64,000 nt of DNA. It comes from CALVGQ01 sp031551965 (GTDB lineage: Bacteria > Bacillota_I > Bacilli_A > Erysipelotrichales > Erysipelotrichaceae). The notes beneath the pieces were generated by a model, which had not been told where the DNA came from, searched no databases, and was given only the letters and a program-made list of their open reading frames with translations. How positions within the stretch are numbered: position 1 is the first letter of the stretch; every line of letters starts with the position of its first letter. This document shows positions 1 to 9,198 of this stretch, piece by piece. The stretch is from the NCBI GenBank assembly GCA_031551965.1, contig JAVBMW010000011.1, positions 1 to 64,000 on the forward strand, read 5' to 3'. A program made the position numbers and the translations under genes.

Positions 1-1
1 A

Positions 2-901
2 ATTACTAAAGAAGAAATAAATAAATTATACAGTTCAGAAATTTTTGTTTTTAACGGAAACAATATAAATGAAAAAGAGGAATTTATGCTTGAAGGAAAA
101 GAAGATGAATCCATCGGTTCTTCAAGGTCAAAAAATTTGACCTTGAAGAACAATGGAAAAAGAGGACAAAATACTAAATATTTACCTTATGCTTTTAATG
201 AAATGGGAGTCTATATGTTAAGCTCAGTTCTTAAAGGAGAGCTTGCTATTTCACAAAGCATTCAAATTATGAGAGCATTTAAAGAATTGAAACACCTAGT
301 AACTAATAATAAAATTCTTTTCAGTAGGGATGAATTAATAAAATTAAACTATAAAGTCTTACATCATGAAGATGAAATTCAAAAAATAAATAATACAATG
401 GCTACAAAAGATGATATTTTGATGATTATGGATCATTTCGTTTCTGATACTCCTTTAAAAGAAATCATTATTTTAAATAATCAGAAATATGATGCAAAAG
501 AAGCTTATCATAAGATTATTTCAAGTGCAGAAGAAACAATTATTATGATTGATGATTATGTTAATTTCAATACTTTAAGTATTTTTAAGTACAAACAAGC
601 TAATGTTAAAGTAATTCTAATTACTGATAATAAAGGATATGGCGCTAACAAATTAACTCAAAAAGATGTAGATGATTTCAATTCACAATATGGCGGATTA
701 ACTATTATTAAGAATGGATTGTGTCATGATCGTTATATTGTGCCTGACTATAATTCTGCAAACGAAAAAGTGTATTTAAGTGGTGCTTCCAGCAAAGATG
801 CAGGAAGTAAAGTGAGCACTATTATTTTACTAAGTGATTCCCATTTGATTCACGGAATTATTGATCAATTATTATCAGGAGAAGTCCTGGTCTTAGAATA
901 A
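2..901 (+). CDS. ORF6N-domain protein with PLD-like C-terminus, 5' end outside window
   Basis: The reading frame is open from the first complete codon of the window to the TAA at 899-901, so the gene starts upstream and only its last ~299 codons are seen. The ATG at 86 is internal. The first residues (ITKEEINKL) align with the end of the ORF6N domain of the complete paralogue at 41525-42478, followed by the same YAF-E-G-xxMLS segment that usually links ORF6N to DNA binding in phage-type KilA/ORF6N proteins. The C-terminal ~140 residues carry IDDY, a HDRYIV motif and GASSKDAG. These resemble one half-site of the phospholipase-D superfamily (H, D/K, S), but a full HKD motif is not present. The role is unknown; phage- or defence-type regulation is a guess. 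An insert around codons 20-45 is not shared with the paralogue. Confidence 0.75.
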   Translation: MTKEEINKLYSSEIFVFNGNNINEKEEFMLEGKEDESIGSSRSKNLTLKNNGKRGQNTKYLPYAFNEMGVYMLSSVLKGELAISQSIQIMRAFKELKHLVTNNKILFSRDELIKLNYKVLHHEDEIQKINNTMATKDDILMIMDHFVSDTPLKEIIILNNQKYDAKEAYHKIISSAEETIIMIDDYVNFNTLSIFKYKQANVKVILITDNKGYGANKLTQKDVDDFNSQYGGLTIIKNGLCHDRYIVPDYNSANEKVYLSGASSKDAGSKVSTIILLSDSHLIHGIIDQLLSGEVLVLE

Positions 902-918
902 GCATTTTAAACTTTGAT

Positions 919-1956
919 TCAAGAAACAAATAGGAATGCCAACATATTAATAAACATGAGAAAAACAGATACTCCTAATACATGGAACTTTTTATTAATT
1001 ACTAGTAAAGCTATAAATTCTCTCAACATGGCGTTATATGCAAAGTAAAACTTTGTCTTGGAGCCAATGCCATGAACATTAAAGTGTAATTGGCTCGCAT
1101 AAATACTTGCCCTAAACACATGATAATTTGTCGTACAGAAAAGAATTCTAAGTTTTTTAAGTGAGCCTTCTTTTGATTCTATGATTTGTTTTGAAAACAA
1201 AAGATTTTCATAGGTATTTTTAGACTCATTTTCTAAAATGATGTCTTCTGCGGCAACTCCATTTTCCAATGCATAATCCATCATGGCAGCAGCTTCTGAT
1301 ATTTTTTCATTTTTTCCTTGTCCACCTGACATGATCAGGATCGGTGCTTTCCTTTTTTTAACCTGTTTAAAATACACCTTTAATGCTCTGTCAATTCTTC
1401 CTGCTAATATTGGTGTAACTCTTTCTCCATCAATGAGCCCCGCACCTAATACAATAATATAGTCTTGTGGTTTTATAGGGATATAAATAAGGTAAATGAA
1501 AGAAGAAACGATGAATAAGGCAAAGCATACAAAGAAATACAATACTAAAGCATTTCCGTTGATAAATATTAGGTCCAGTACTCTTTCGCCTGAATATCTC
1601 ACAAGGTATATTCCATCTAGATAACTTAATAAAATAATGCCTAATCCCATAAGTAGGCTTAACAAATTAGTAAGTTTAAATCCTTCTCTACGAATCAAAA
1701 CAATACCGTTATACAAAGCAATGACGGTAATTAATAAAGCTCCAAAAATCACAATGAGAATTAAAATGACCGTAACCGCAAACACAAATATCTGAAGTGG
1801 GATGTTGCGTGTTTGCTGAATGATTGTCAGTAATGTTAAATAGACACAACCGCATAGCATTAAAAATACAAATCCATTGATTAGTCTTGATCTGTCTTTT
1901 TTGTACAATACCGCAAATACTATCAGTAAAATAAAATCGATAATATACAGTTCCAT
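919..1956 (-). CDS. DUF218 (YdcF-like) membrane protein
   Basis: The protein has 345 residues. Roughly residues 1-160 are five or six hydrophobic membrane segments. A DUF218/YdcF-type domain follows (about 165-320), recognisable by VLGAG near the strand start, SGGQGKNE, the ESKNTYEN block and TTNYHVFRA, the usual conserved pattern of this family. A last hydrophobic stretch ends the protein. Family members such as SanA/ElyC are linked to envelope integrity; the enzymatic activity is unclear. The start at 1956 has an AGGAGA ribosome site 7 nt upstream. It converges with the ORF6N gene at 2-901. Confidence 0.85.
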   Translation of the reverse strand: MELYIIDFILLIVFAVLYKKDRSRLINGFVFLMLCGCVYLTLLTIIQQTRNIPLQIFVFAVTVILILIVIFGALLITVIALYNGIVLIRREGFKLTNLLSLLMGLGIILLSYLDGIYLVRYSGERVLDLIFINGNALVLYFFVCFALFIVSSFIYLIYIPIKPQDYIIVLGAGLIDGERVTPILAGRIDRALKVYFKQVKKRKAPILIMSGGQGKNEKISEAAAMMDYALENGVAAEDIILENESKNTYENLLFSKQIIESKEGSLKKLRILFCTTNYHVFRASIYASQLHFNVHGIGSKTKFYFAYNAMLREFIALLVINKKFHVLGVSVFLMFINMLAFLFVS

Positions 1957-2044
1957 AAATGATTCTCCTGTAAAACTCTTCTTGTATATATTTTACCCAA
2001 TTTGAAACACAATAAAAAGCATTTACTTTAAATTTTATGCTTTC

Positions 2045-2075
2045 TCAAAATAAAAGGTCGGTTTTACCCGGCCTT
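2045..2075 (-). terminator. Terminator of pgk-tpiA
   Basis: On the minus strand, just after the tpiA stop, AAGGCCGG pairs with CCGACCTT (arms at 2068-2075 and 2054-2061, one mismatch, 6-nt loop). A TTATTTT tract follows. This is a normal intrinsic terminator. Confidence 0.75.
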
Positions 2076-2083
2076 AGTTGTAT

Positions 2084-2827
2084 TTATTTTGTAGCGTTGA
2101 TGATTTCTGTGAAAGAATCAACTTTTAGTGAAGCTCCACCGATCAATGCTCCATCGATGTCTTCCATTGCCATGTATTCTTTGATGTTGTCAGGTTTAAC
2201 TGATCCACCATATTGTACACGAACCTTAGAAGCACATTCATCTCCATACATTACGCGAACTTGATCACGAACGATATGGCAGCAGTTCTGAGCGATTTCT
2301 TTAGTAGCTGATTTACCAGTACCGATAGCCCAAATTGGTTCATAAGCAATAACGATATTAGCTACACAGTTAGGGCAAAGATTAGCCAAGCCGCCAGTTA
2401 ATTGAGAGCGGATCACTTCTTCAGTTTGACCTGCATCAAATTGAGCTTCTGTTTCACCAATACATAAGATTGGAGTCATTTCTGCGTCAATAAGGCGTTT
2501 TGCTTTTTTGTTTACTGTTTCATCAGTTTCTCCAAACATTTGGCGACGTTCTGAATGTCCGATGATTACGTGAGTTACACCAAGTTCTTGAAGCATAGGA
2601 ACACTAACTTCACCAGTATAAGCCCCAGTATCTTCATAGTGACAGTTTTCTGCAGCGATGATTAAATTTTTCGCAGCTGCAACACTATCTTTTAGTGCAG
2701 TGAATGGAGCACCTACTCCATAATCTGCAGCATTGTGTAATTTTGGTTCAATAGCGGTAATGAATTCAACTGCTTCTGCACAAGTTTTATTCATTTTCCA
2801 GTTTCCAACGATAATAGGTTTTCTCAT
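2084..2827 (-). CDS. tpiA: Triosephosphate isomerase
   Basis: It interconverts dihydroxyacetone phosphate and glyceraldehyde 3-phosphate in cytosolic glycolysis. At 247 residues it is full length for the family. Visible motifs are GNWKMNK at the N-terminus (catalytic Lys 11), IIGHSERR (catalytic His), AYEPIWAIGTGKSA (catalytic Glu and the flexible loop 6), and VQYGGSVKPDN (phosphate binding). It follows pgk with 3 nt between the genes, so the two are co-transcribed, and a terminator follows directly. Confidence 0.98.
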   Translation of the reverse strand: MRKPIIVGNWKMNKTCAEAVEFITAIEPKLHNAADYGVGAPFTALKDSVAAAKNLIIAAENCHYEDTGAYTGEVSVPMLQELGVTHVIIGHSERRQMFGETDETVNKKAKRLIDAEMTPILCIGETEAQFDAGQTEEVIRSQLTGGLANLCPNCVANIVIAYEPIWAIGTGKSATKEIAQNCCHIVRDQVRVMYGDECASKVRVQYGGSVKPDNIKEYMAMEDIDGALIGGASLKVDSFTEIINATK

Positions 2828-2830
2828 TGT

Positions 2831-4030
2831 TTATTTTTTCTCCTGAATAATTGCGATACCTGGAAGTTCTTTTCCTTCCATATATTCTAGGGAAGCTCCT
2901 CCACCAGTAGAAATATGAGAGAATTTTTCTTTAAATCCAAGTTTGATAGCTGCAGCTGCAGAGTCTCCACCACCAATTACAGTTGTTGCCCCAGGTAATT
3001 CAGAAATAGCTTTACAGATTTCTAAAGTTCCTACAGCGAATTTATCCATTTCGAATACACCCATTGGTCCATTCCAAACAACAGTTTTAGCTCCTTGAAG
3101 TGTAGCTTTGAAAAGTTCGATAGATTCAGGTCCAATGTCAAGTCCCATCCATCCATCAGGGATTTGTCCAGATTTACATACTTGAGTATTTGCATCTTCT
3201 GCAAATGCATCAGCACAAACATTATCCACTGGTAATACAAGTTTGTCTCCAGCTTTTTCTAAATATTCTTTCGCTAATTCAATACGATCTTCTTCAAGCA
3301 ATGATGTACCAATATTTCCGCCTTGAGCTTTCATGAAAGTATAAGCCATACCTCCTCCAACGATAACTTTATCAGCGATTTTTAATAGATTGTCTACTAC
3401 TGCGATTTTATCAGATACTTTAGCTCCACCAATGATTGCTACAAATGGACGAACTGGTGTATCGATAGCTTTCGCAAGCATTTCAACTTCATTTTGTACA
3501 AGGAATCCACATGCACTAGGTAAAATTTCAGCTACTCCTACAGTTGATGAGTGAGCACGGTGAACTGATCCAAATGCATCAGATACATATAAATCACCAA
3601 GTGATGCCCAGTATTTACTTAATTCAGGATCATTTTTGCTTTCACCTTTTTCGTAACGAGTATTTTGAACTAATACGATTTCTCCATCTTTAAGAGATGC
3701 AACAGCCTCTTCTAGTTCTGCACCACGAGTAACAGGCACAAATTTAACTGAAGTGTTTACTAATTCTTGTAAACGTACAGCTACTGGAGCCATATTGTTT
3801 TTCTTTTTATCTTTTTCACATTTTTCTGGATCTTTATGATCCACTTTTCCTAAGTGAGACATCAATACGATTCTAGCACCATTTTCAATCAAATAATTGA
3901 TTGTAGGTAATGCTGCCTGAATACGATTGTCATCTGTGATTACACCATCTTTTAGTGGTACGTTAAAGTCTACACGAACGATAACGCGTTTTCCTTTAAC
4001 ATCTAAGTCGCGAACTGTTTGTTTTGCCAT
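2831..4030 (-). CDS. pgk: Phosphoglycerate kinase
   Basis: It transfers the acyl phosphate of 1,3-bisphosphoglycerate to ADP in glycolysis. The length, 399 residues, is normal. Motifs seen are VDFNVPLKDG (substrate binding near residue 20), MSHLGK, SDAFGSVHRAHSS, IIGGAKVSDK, WNGPMGVFE and the C-terminal nucleotide-site GGGDSAAA. It is the first gene of a pgk-tpiA pair with its own promoter upstream. gapA is not in the window, which differs from the common gapA-pgk-tpiA order. Confidence 0.98.
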   Translation of the reverse strand: MAKQTVRDLDVKGKRVIVRVDFNVPLKDGVITDDNRIQAALPTINYLIENGARIVLMSHLGKVDHKDPEKCEKDKKKNNMAPVAVRLQELVNTSVKFVPVTRGAELEEAVASLKDGEIVLVQNTRYEKGESKNDPELSKYWASLGDLYVSDAFGSVHRAHSSTVGVAEILPSACGFLVQNEVEMLAKAIDTPVRPFVAIIGGAKVSDKIAVVDNLLKIADKVIVGGGMAYTFMKAQGGNIGTSLLEEDRIELAKEYLEKAGDKLVLPVDNVCADAFAEDANTQVCKSGQIPDGWMGLDIGPESIELFKATLQGAKTVVWNGPMGVFEMDKFAVGTLEICKAISELPGATTVIGGGDSAAAAIKLGFKEKFSHISTGGGASLEYMEGKELPGIAIIQEKK

Positions 4031-4057
4031 AAGAATTTCTTCCTCCTAATCGATAGA

Positions 4058-4086
4058 ATTATACCACTTTTAGTACTCTTAAACAA
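4058..4086 (-). promoter_or_regulatory. Sigma-A-type promoter of pgk-tpiA
   Basis: On the minus strand a perfect TATAAT (4058-4063) lies 17 nt downstream of TTGTTT (4081-4086), 28 nt ahead of the pgk start. Confidence 0.65.
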
Positions 4087-4172
4087 TCTATATTGTGCGT
4101 TTATTGATAAACTTTTCACATTCTCGAACTAATACCTATAACTTAGTAAACTCTTTAAATATATACCTAATT

Positions 4173-5213
4173 CTACTTTTTTACTAGATAATATTCACGC
4201 ATTGCATAAAGTAATTCAGTAATTGTAATATTATTGTTATCAAGCTCACCACTGAAACTATTTATTACACCTACAATTTCAACTAAATCATCCGAATCAC
4301 AAGAATCATTAACGGCAACTACATTCAATACATTGTATAAGCACCCGTTGTCTGAAGAGACATATATCCCTTGGCTTTGAAGATCCCAGAAAAAAGTGTA
4401 TTCGTCAAACAGTTCATCAAAATAATAGAGCATAAACAACTTATTATTTTCTAATTCGACGCTCATATACTTTTTATCAAGTTTATTAGTAAGATTTACA
4501 TAATTATCAGAGATTGATATTTTATATCCTGCATCAATCATTTTATTTATATATGTATTATAACCTAAATCATATATTATTTTTCCAGATGATTTATTTA
4601 CATACGGCATAGCATAAGTTTCAGCATACCAAAGTAATCCAGCACCAAGTTGTTCTTTCGTAATATTTGCTTCTTTAAGAAATTTTTCAAATTCTGTTTT
4701 AGATTTTTCTATATTTTTTTTATCACTACAAGGCTTGTCACTTATACTTCCATCTAAATAATACTCGCAAAGTTTTAAATCAATGAGCCGATGAATCGAT
4801 TCTTTTTTATTATCCATAAAATAATAAAAGTCATCATAATCATGCCTAAAATGATAATCATAAGAGTACTCAGTTCTATTGAATAAATTCATAATTAATA
4901 ATCCAAAGCTTTCTGCTGATCCATCGTTTTTCTCTGCTGAAACAGAAATCGCATTATAATTATCGTAATCCGAAGTAAAATCGCAGGCAATTACTTCTGA
5001 TTTGAAATTTAAACATTCTCCTTTTGAATTAATGCGCAAAGAAGAATTTAGCGTATTCGGTACAAAGGACATAATATATCCATTTTGTTCAAAGAAATCT
5101 TCAATTTTTGTGATATCTCCGCTAAATGGAACTATCGAATCCTTCATTTCGCCCTTGCTACATCCTGCCAATAAGATAAAAACCGCAACTAAAACAACCA
5201 TAATTTTTTTCAT
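4173..5213 (-). CDS. Putative lipoprotein, unknown function
   Basis: Not assigned to a family. The start at 5213 is chosen because an AAAGGGG ribosome site sits 7 nt upstream; a longer frame starting at 5240 has no such site. The 346-residue product begins MKKIMVVLVAVFILLAGC, a lipoprotein signal peptide with lipobox LAGC, so it should be lipid-anchored on the outer face of the membrane. The rest is rich in Asp, Asn, Tyr and Ser with no catalytic pattern that I recognise. It is monocistronic, between the pgk promoter region and the glgA terminator. Confidence 0.8.
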   Translation of the reverse strand: MKKIMVVLVAVFILLAGCSKGEMKDSIVPFSGDITKIEDFFEQNGYIMSFVPNTLNSSLRINSKGECLNFKSEVIACDFTSDYDNYNAISVSAEKNDGSAESFGLLIMNLFNRTEYSYDYHFRHDYDDFYYFMDNKKESIHRLIDLKLCEYYLDGSISDKPCSDKKNIEKSKTEFEKFLKEANITKEQLGAGLLWYAETYAMPYVNKSSGKIIYDLGYNTYINKMIDAGYKISISDNYVNLTNKLDKKYMSVELENNKLFMLYYFDELFDEYTFFWDLQSQGIYVSSDNGCLYNVLNVVAVNDSCDSDDLVEIVGVINSFSGELDNNNITITELLYAMREYYLVKK

Positions 5214-5240
5214 TTCATTTCCCCTTTGCTTGATAAACAT

Positions 5241-5272
5241 TAATAATAAAAGCTCTGAAATTCAGAGCTTTA
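5241..5272 (-). terminator. Terminator of glgC-glgD-glgA
   Basis: An inverted repeat, AAAGCTCTGAA with TTCAGAGCTTT, lies 8 nt downstream of the glgA stop. A TTATTATTAA tract follows on the minus strand. Confidence 0.65.
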
Positions 5273-5279
5273 AATCGTT

Positions 5280-6710
5280 TTACAGCGCTTTATAGAGCTC
5301 TAAATATCTTTCTGCACTTGTTTTCCAAGTTACATCTGTTTTCATTGCTCTTTGAATCAAACCATTGAATGCGTCTCTATTGTAGTAATACGTATCAGCT
5401 GCATAACGAATGCTGTTGATCATATCATCACCATTGATCGCATAGAAGCTAAATCCATTGCCTTCTTGAGTGTATTGATTGTAAGGCTGAACAGTGTCTT
5501 TAAGACCTCCTGTTTCACGGACAAGCGGTAAAGTCCCGTATCGCATAGCGATAAGTTGGCTGATTCCGCATGGTTCAAAACATGAAGGCATGAGGAAGAT
5601 ATCAGAACCGGCATAAATAAGGTGTGCAAGATCTTCATTGTATCCACAATAATAAACTGCACGTCTGCGATATCGATGTTCCATTGAACGTAAGGCTTGT
5701 TCAATGTTACTGTCACCAGTGCCAAGTACTACCAATTGCACATCCATGCTCATTAAATCACTCATTTTTTCAGCAATTAATTGAAGTCCTTTTTGGCTAG
5801 TCAAACGAGATACGATTCCCATTACCACTACATTTGGATCTTCACGCAAACCAAGTTGAGATTGTAATGCTTTCTTATTTTCAGCTTTACCTTCTAATAC
5901 GGTTTTCGTATTGTAATTGCTTACCAACAATTTATCAGTTTGTGGATCCCATAAATCTATGTCGATACCATTAACGATTCCACTTAAATCTTCATAACGA
6001 GTTTTCAACACTTCCTGCATGTTCTCCCCAAAATAAGGAGATAGGATTTCCTGTGCATAAGTTGGAGATACAGTCGTTACTTTATTTGAATAAACGATTC
6101 CAGCTTTCATAAAACTAATTCCGTCATAAAAACGAAGTGTTCCTTCTTCATATAAATTCCAAGGTAAACCTAAGCAATCTGTAAGTACTTCTTTTGGAAA
6201 ATTTCCTTGGAAGGCAAGATTGTGAATCGTATAAACAAATTTGATTTTCTGCATTTTTTTATCATTGGCATATTGATGTTTACACATAGCAGGAATTGCC
6301 CCTGTATGCCAATCATGACAATGGATCACATCTGGAATAAACTCTACAGCTTTCAGCATTTCTAATACGGCTTTTTGGAAGAATGCAAAGCGTTCTCCAT
6401 CATCGCCATAGCCATATAATCCATCTCTTTCAAAATAGTGTTGGTGTTCAATAAAATAGAAAATCACACCATCAGTTTCCTTTTTATAGTATGTTGCCAC
6501 TGTGTGAATGACACCGCAATCGATTGGAACAGTTGCGATTCTTTCAAAACTGCTATGATCTTTTTGCGCCATTTTCAAGTACAGTGGTAATACCACTCGT
6601 ACATCAACTTTTTTCTTTTTTAATATCTTAGGTAACGAACCAACCACATCGGCAAGTCCTCCACTTTTGATATAAGGTAATCCTTCGGCAGCAGCAAATA
6701 ATACTTTCAT
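5280..6710 (-). CDS. glgA: Glycogen synthase (ADP-glucose)
   Basis: It transfers glucose from ADP-glucose onto growing alpha-1,4-glucan. The protein has 476 residues, normal for bacterial GT5 enzymes. The ADP-glucose-binding KSGGL motif is at residues 15-19. HCHDWHTG and TIHNLAFQG are the typical GT5 N-domain blocks. The C-terminal GT-B domain carries GIVSRLTSQKG and the EPCGISQL(I)AMRYG nucleotide-sugar site. It is the third gene after glgC and glgD, with 13 nt between it and glgD, and is probably controlled by the cre-like promoter ahead of glgC. No glgB or glgP is seen here. Confidence 0.97.
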   Translation of the reverse strand: MKVLFAAAEGLPYIKSGGLADVVGSLPKILKKKKVDVRVVLPLYLKMAQKDHSSFERIATVPIDCGVIHTVATYYKKETDGVIFYFIEHQHYFERDGLYGYGDDGERFAFFQKAVLEMLKAVEFIPDVIHCHDWHTGAIPAMCKHQYANDKKMQKIKFVYTIHNLAFQGNFPKEVLTDCLGLPWNLYEEGTLRFYDGISFMKAGIVYSNKVTTVSPTYAQEILSPYFGENMQEVLKTRYEDLSGIVNGIDIDLWDPQTDKLLVSNYNTKTVLEGKAENKKALQSQLGLREDPNVVVMGIVSRLTSQKGLQLIAEKMSDLMSMDVQLVVLGTGDSNIEQALRSMEHRYRRRAVYYCGYNEDLAHLIYAGSDIFLMPSCFEPCGISQLIAMRYGTLPLVRETGGLKDTVQPYNQYTQEGNGFSFYAINGDDMINSIRYAADTYYYNRDAFNGLIQRAMKTDVTWKTSAERYLELYKAL

Positions 6711-6723
6711 TGTTTAATTCTCC

Positions 6724-7839
6724 TTAAATTCTGTCACGACGTTTTACATAAATTGGTGCGTCTTCACTACCCACAAGTTTTTTTACATGATGAACGATAG
6801 CTTCTTTATCGACAATAACACGATCCAATTTAGCATCTTCTCCAATGTATGCTCCTTGAAGAAGAACACTGTTCTTAACCACTGCACCTTTTTTAACTGT
6901 AACGTTACGTCCAAGAACACAATTTTCAATTGTTCCTTCGATATGACATCCATTAGCGATCGCACAACCTTTAACACTTGCCCCTTTAGAATAAATCGTT
7001 GGAGAAGAGTCACTTGTTTTTGTATACACAGGCCAGTTTTCATTGAATAATTCATTAAGATTTTCAAGTTTGCTCAAATGCATACTTTCACGATAATAAG
7101 ATTTTATACTTTTAATACAAGCCACATAACCTTTATGTGCTATACCACTAATTTTATAATCATTAACACAATCAAGTAAAATATCTCTTAGCCAATACAA
7201 AGAAGATGTATTGCTTCCACGTTTGATCAATTCCAAGAATAGTTTCTTACTCATAACATAACATTCCATTGAAATCGAACGTGATTTGTATTTACCGCGA
7301 TTTCTTTCAAACCCTGTTACACGGCGATCTTTATCCATTTCTAAAATATCGCAGTCTAAGAATAATTCTTTTGCTTCATCAACATTTTTATAAAGAATAC
7401 TTATATCATTACCAGAAACGATATGTTGCTCTAAGACTTCACTATAATCACAACGATACACAAAATAACTTGGTGCTATGATCACATAAGGTAAATTTAC
7501 GTCTTCAATAAATTGAATATTTTGCATGAAATTTGCGATATCATGATTATAAACTTCTGAACGAACTGTTTGTTCACCATGAAGAATGTGCATCTTTCCA
7601 CGTTTTGGATTGATGTTGTATTGTGAACCAACGCCAATATGTTCAATAATAGAACGTGGTTTATTTTTGATGTATACCTGTACATTTTGAATTCCTGAAT
7701 TACTGAAATTTGATAAAACAAAGTCTATCAAACGATAACGTCCTAAAAAGGAAATAGCACTCACTGAACGATAATCCATCATTCCAAAGATTTCAGTTGT
7801 ACTGTCTTCAATATTAACGATTCCTAATGCATTACACAT
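6724..7839 (-). CDS. glgD: GlgD, regulatory subunit of glucose-1-phosphate adenylyltransferase
   Basis: A 371-residue paralogue of GlgC. It keeps the GRYRLIDFVLSNFSNSG block and the C-terminal left-handed beta-helix repeats (CHIEG, CVLGRNV, VVKNSVLLQG). It lacks the N-terminal GGRGSRL nucleotide loop of GlgC, beginning MCNALGIVNIED instead. This is the known pattern of GlgD in Bacillota, where it forms a GlgCD complex and raises catalytic efficiency without being catalytic itself. The GGAGG ribosome site overlaps the glgC stop, so translation is probably coupled. Confidence 0.95.
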   Translation of the reverse strand: MCNALGIVNIEDSTTEIFGMMDYRSVSAISFLGRYRLIDFVLSNFSNSGIQNVQVYIKNKPRSIIEHIGVGSQYNINPKRGKMHILHGEQTVRSEVYNHDIANFMQNIQFIEDVNLPYVIIAPSYFVYRCDYSEVLEQHIVSGNDISILYKNVDEAKELFLDCDILEMDKDRRVTGFERNRGKYKSRSISMECYVMSKKLFLELIKRGSNTSSLYWLRDILLDCVNDYKISGIAHKGYVACIKSIKSYYRESMHLSKLENLNELFNENWPVYTKTSDSSPTIYSKGASVKGCAIANGCHIEGTIENCVLGRNVTVKKGAVVKNSVLLQGAYIGEDAKLDRVIVDKEAIVHHVKKLVGSEDAPIYVKRRDRI

Positions 7840-7842
7840 GAT

Positions 7843-8985
7843 TTACGCCTCCTTTTTAGCTTTCTTTTTTGCTACAAGTTCAATATTTTCACTAGTTGGG
7901 CTACCATATACTTCTTTTGCCTTCACTTCAAACTTATCACTTACGATACAACGTGTAATTTTAGCACCTTCGCCAACAGTTACTCCTGGCATTAATACTG
8001 TATCAATTACCTCAGCACCTTTTTTAACAGTAACTCCACCAAAGATGACAGAATTTTTTACTGTACCGTCAATGATTGCACCTTGTGTGATATAACTATT
8101 ATCTACAGATGCATTGTCACCAATATATTGTGGATAAGACATTGAATCTTCTGTATATATTTTCCACTCAGAATCAGATAGATCCAATTCATTTTCAGCA
8201 TTCAATAAATCCATGTTTGCTTCCCATAAACTATCGATCGTTCCTACATCCTTCCAATATCCTTTAAAACGATAAGCTAAACAGCGCTTACCTTCATTTA
8301 AGAATGTTGGAATAATATCCTTACCGAAATCATGTTCAGAGTTTGGATTTTTATCATCCGCAACAAGTGCTTTTCTTAATGCTTTATAATCAAAGATGTA
8401 TATACCCATAGATGCCAAGTTACTTTTTGGTTTAGCTGGTTTTTCTTCAAATTCAATGATCATGTCATTTTCATCTGTATTCATAATTCCAAAACGACTT
8501 GCCTCTTTTAAAGGAACCGCTAAAACAGCAATTGTACAATCAGCTTTGTTTTGTTTATGAGCTTGTAACATTTTATCATAGTCCATTTTATAAATATGGT
8601 CTCCAGACAAAATCAATACATATTCAGCTTCATGTTGATCCAAAAAGTCGATATTTTGAGTGATCGCATCAGCAGTCCCACGATATTCACCAAAACCTGT
8701 TTCATCTTTTTCACGTGGAGGCAATACAAATACTCCTCCATCAGTTCCGCCAAGTCCCCAAATATGGTCTCTTGCCACATAAGAATTCAATAGAACTGAT
8801 TCATACTGAGTTAATACTCCTACCGTTGAGATATCTGAATTTGCACAGTTACTCAAAGGAAAATCAATGATACGATATTTACCACCAAAATACACTGCAG
8901 GTTTCGCAACTTTTTTAGTTAAATCATAAAGGCGACTTCCTCTTCCTCCAGCTAAAATCATTGCAACCATATTATTATTTCTCAT
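7843..8985 (-). CDS. glgC: Glucose-1-phosphate adenylyltransferase, catalytic subunit
   Basis: It makes ADP-glucose from glucose 1-phosphate and ATP, the committed step of glycogen synthesis. The protein has 380 residues. Residues 13-19 (GGRGSRL) are the nucleotide loop, and KPAVYFGGKYRIIDF and LSNCANS follow. SGDHIYKMDY and EFEEKPAKP are the conserved catalytic and substrate blocks. The C-terminal part is a hexapeptide beta-helix. It is the first gene of glgC-glgD-glgA and its promoter has a cre-like operator (9058-9071), suggesting carbon-catabolite control. Confidence 0.97.
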   Translation of the reverse strand: MRNNNMVAMILAGGRGSRLYDLTKKVAKPAVYFGGKYRIIDFPLSNCANSDISTVGVLTQYESVLLNSYVARDHIWGLGGTDGGVFVLPPREKDETGFGEYRGTADAITQNIDFLDQHEAEYVLILSGDHIYKMDYDKMLQAHKQNKADCTIAVLAVPLKEASRFGIMNTDENDMIIEFEEKPAKPKSNLASMGIYIFDYKALRKALVADDKNPNSEHDFGKDIIPTFLNEGKRCLAYRFKGYWKDVGTIDSLWEANMDLLNAENELDLSDSEWKIYTEDSMSYPQYIGDNASVDNSYITQGAIIDGTVKNSVIFGGVTVKKGAEVIDTVLMPGVTVGEGAKITRCIVSDKFEVKAKEVYGSPTSENIELVAKKKAKKEA

Positions 8986-9023
8986 TTTATTATGCCCCCA
9001 AATCTAGTATGGTTTATAGCTTT

Positions 9024-9071
9024 ATTATACCATCTTTATGATAAATCACAACTCCAATGAAAGCGCTTTAG
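9024..9071 (-). promoter_or_regulatory. glgC promoter with cre-like operator
   Basis: On the minus strand TATAAT (9024-9029) is preceded at 16 nt by TTGTGA (9046-9051). Six nt further upstream lies TGAAAGCGCTTTAG (plus-strand reading, 9058-9071), which matches 12 of 14 positions of the CcpA cre consensus and is nearly a perfect palindrome. Its place just upstream of the -35 box fits activation as well as repression. Confidence 0.6.
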
Positions 9072-9155
9072 CATATTTCATATAATTTTCACAGACATTT
9101 TACAATAAAGACTTAGTAATTATACTCATATCAAAACTCAAATTTTGTAGAATGT

Positions 9156-9198
9156 TGAAAAAAGAGGGGTCAGCGAACTCGACCGAACGCTAACCCCT
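9156..9198 (-). terminator. Terminator overlapping the end of the secreted-protein gene
   Basis: The minus strand has an 11-bp stem with one G-U (arms 9188-9198 and 9165-9175) and a 12-nt loop, followed by CTTTTTTC. The right half of the stem contains the stop codon of the upstream gene (9170-9172). Confidence 0.85.
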
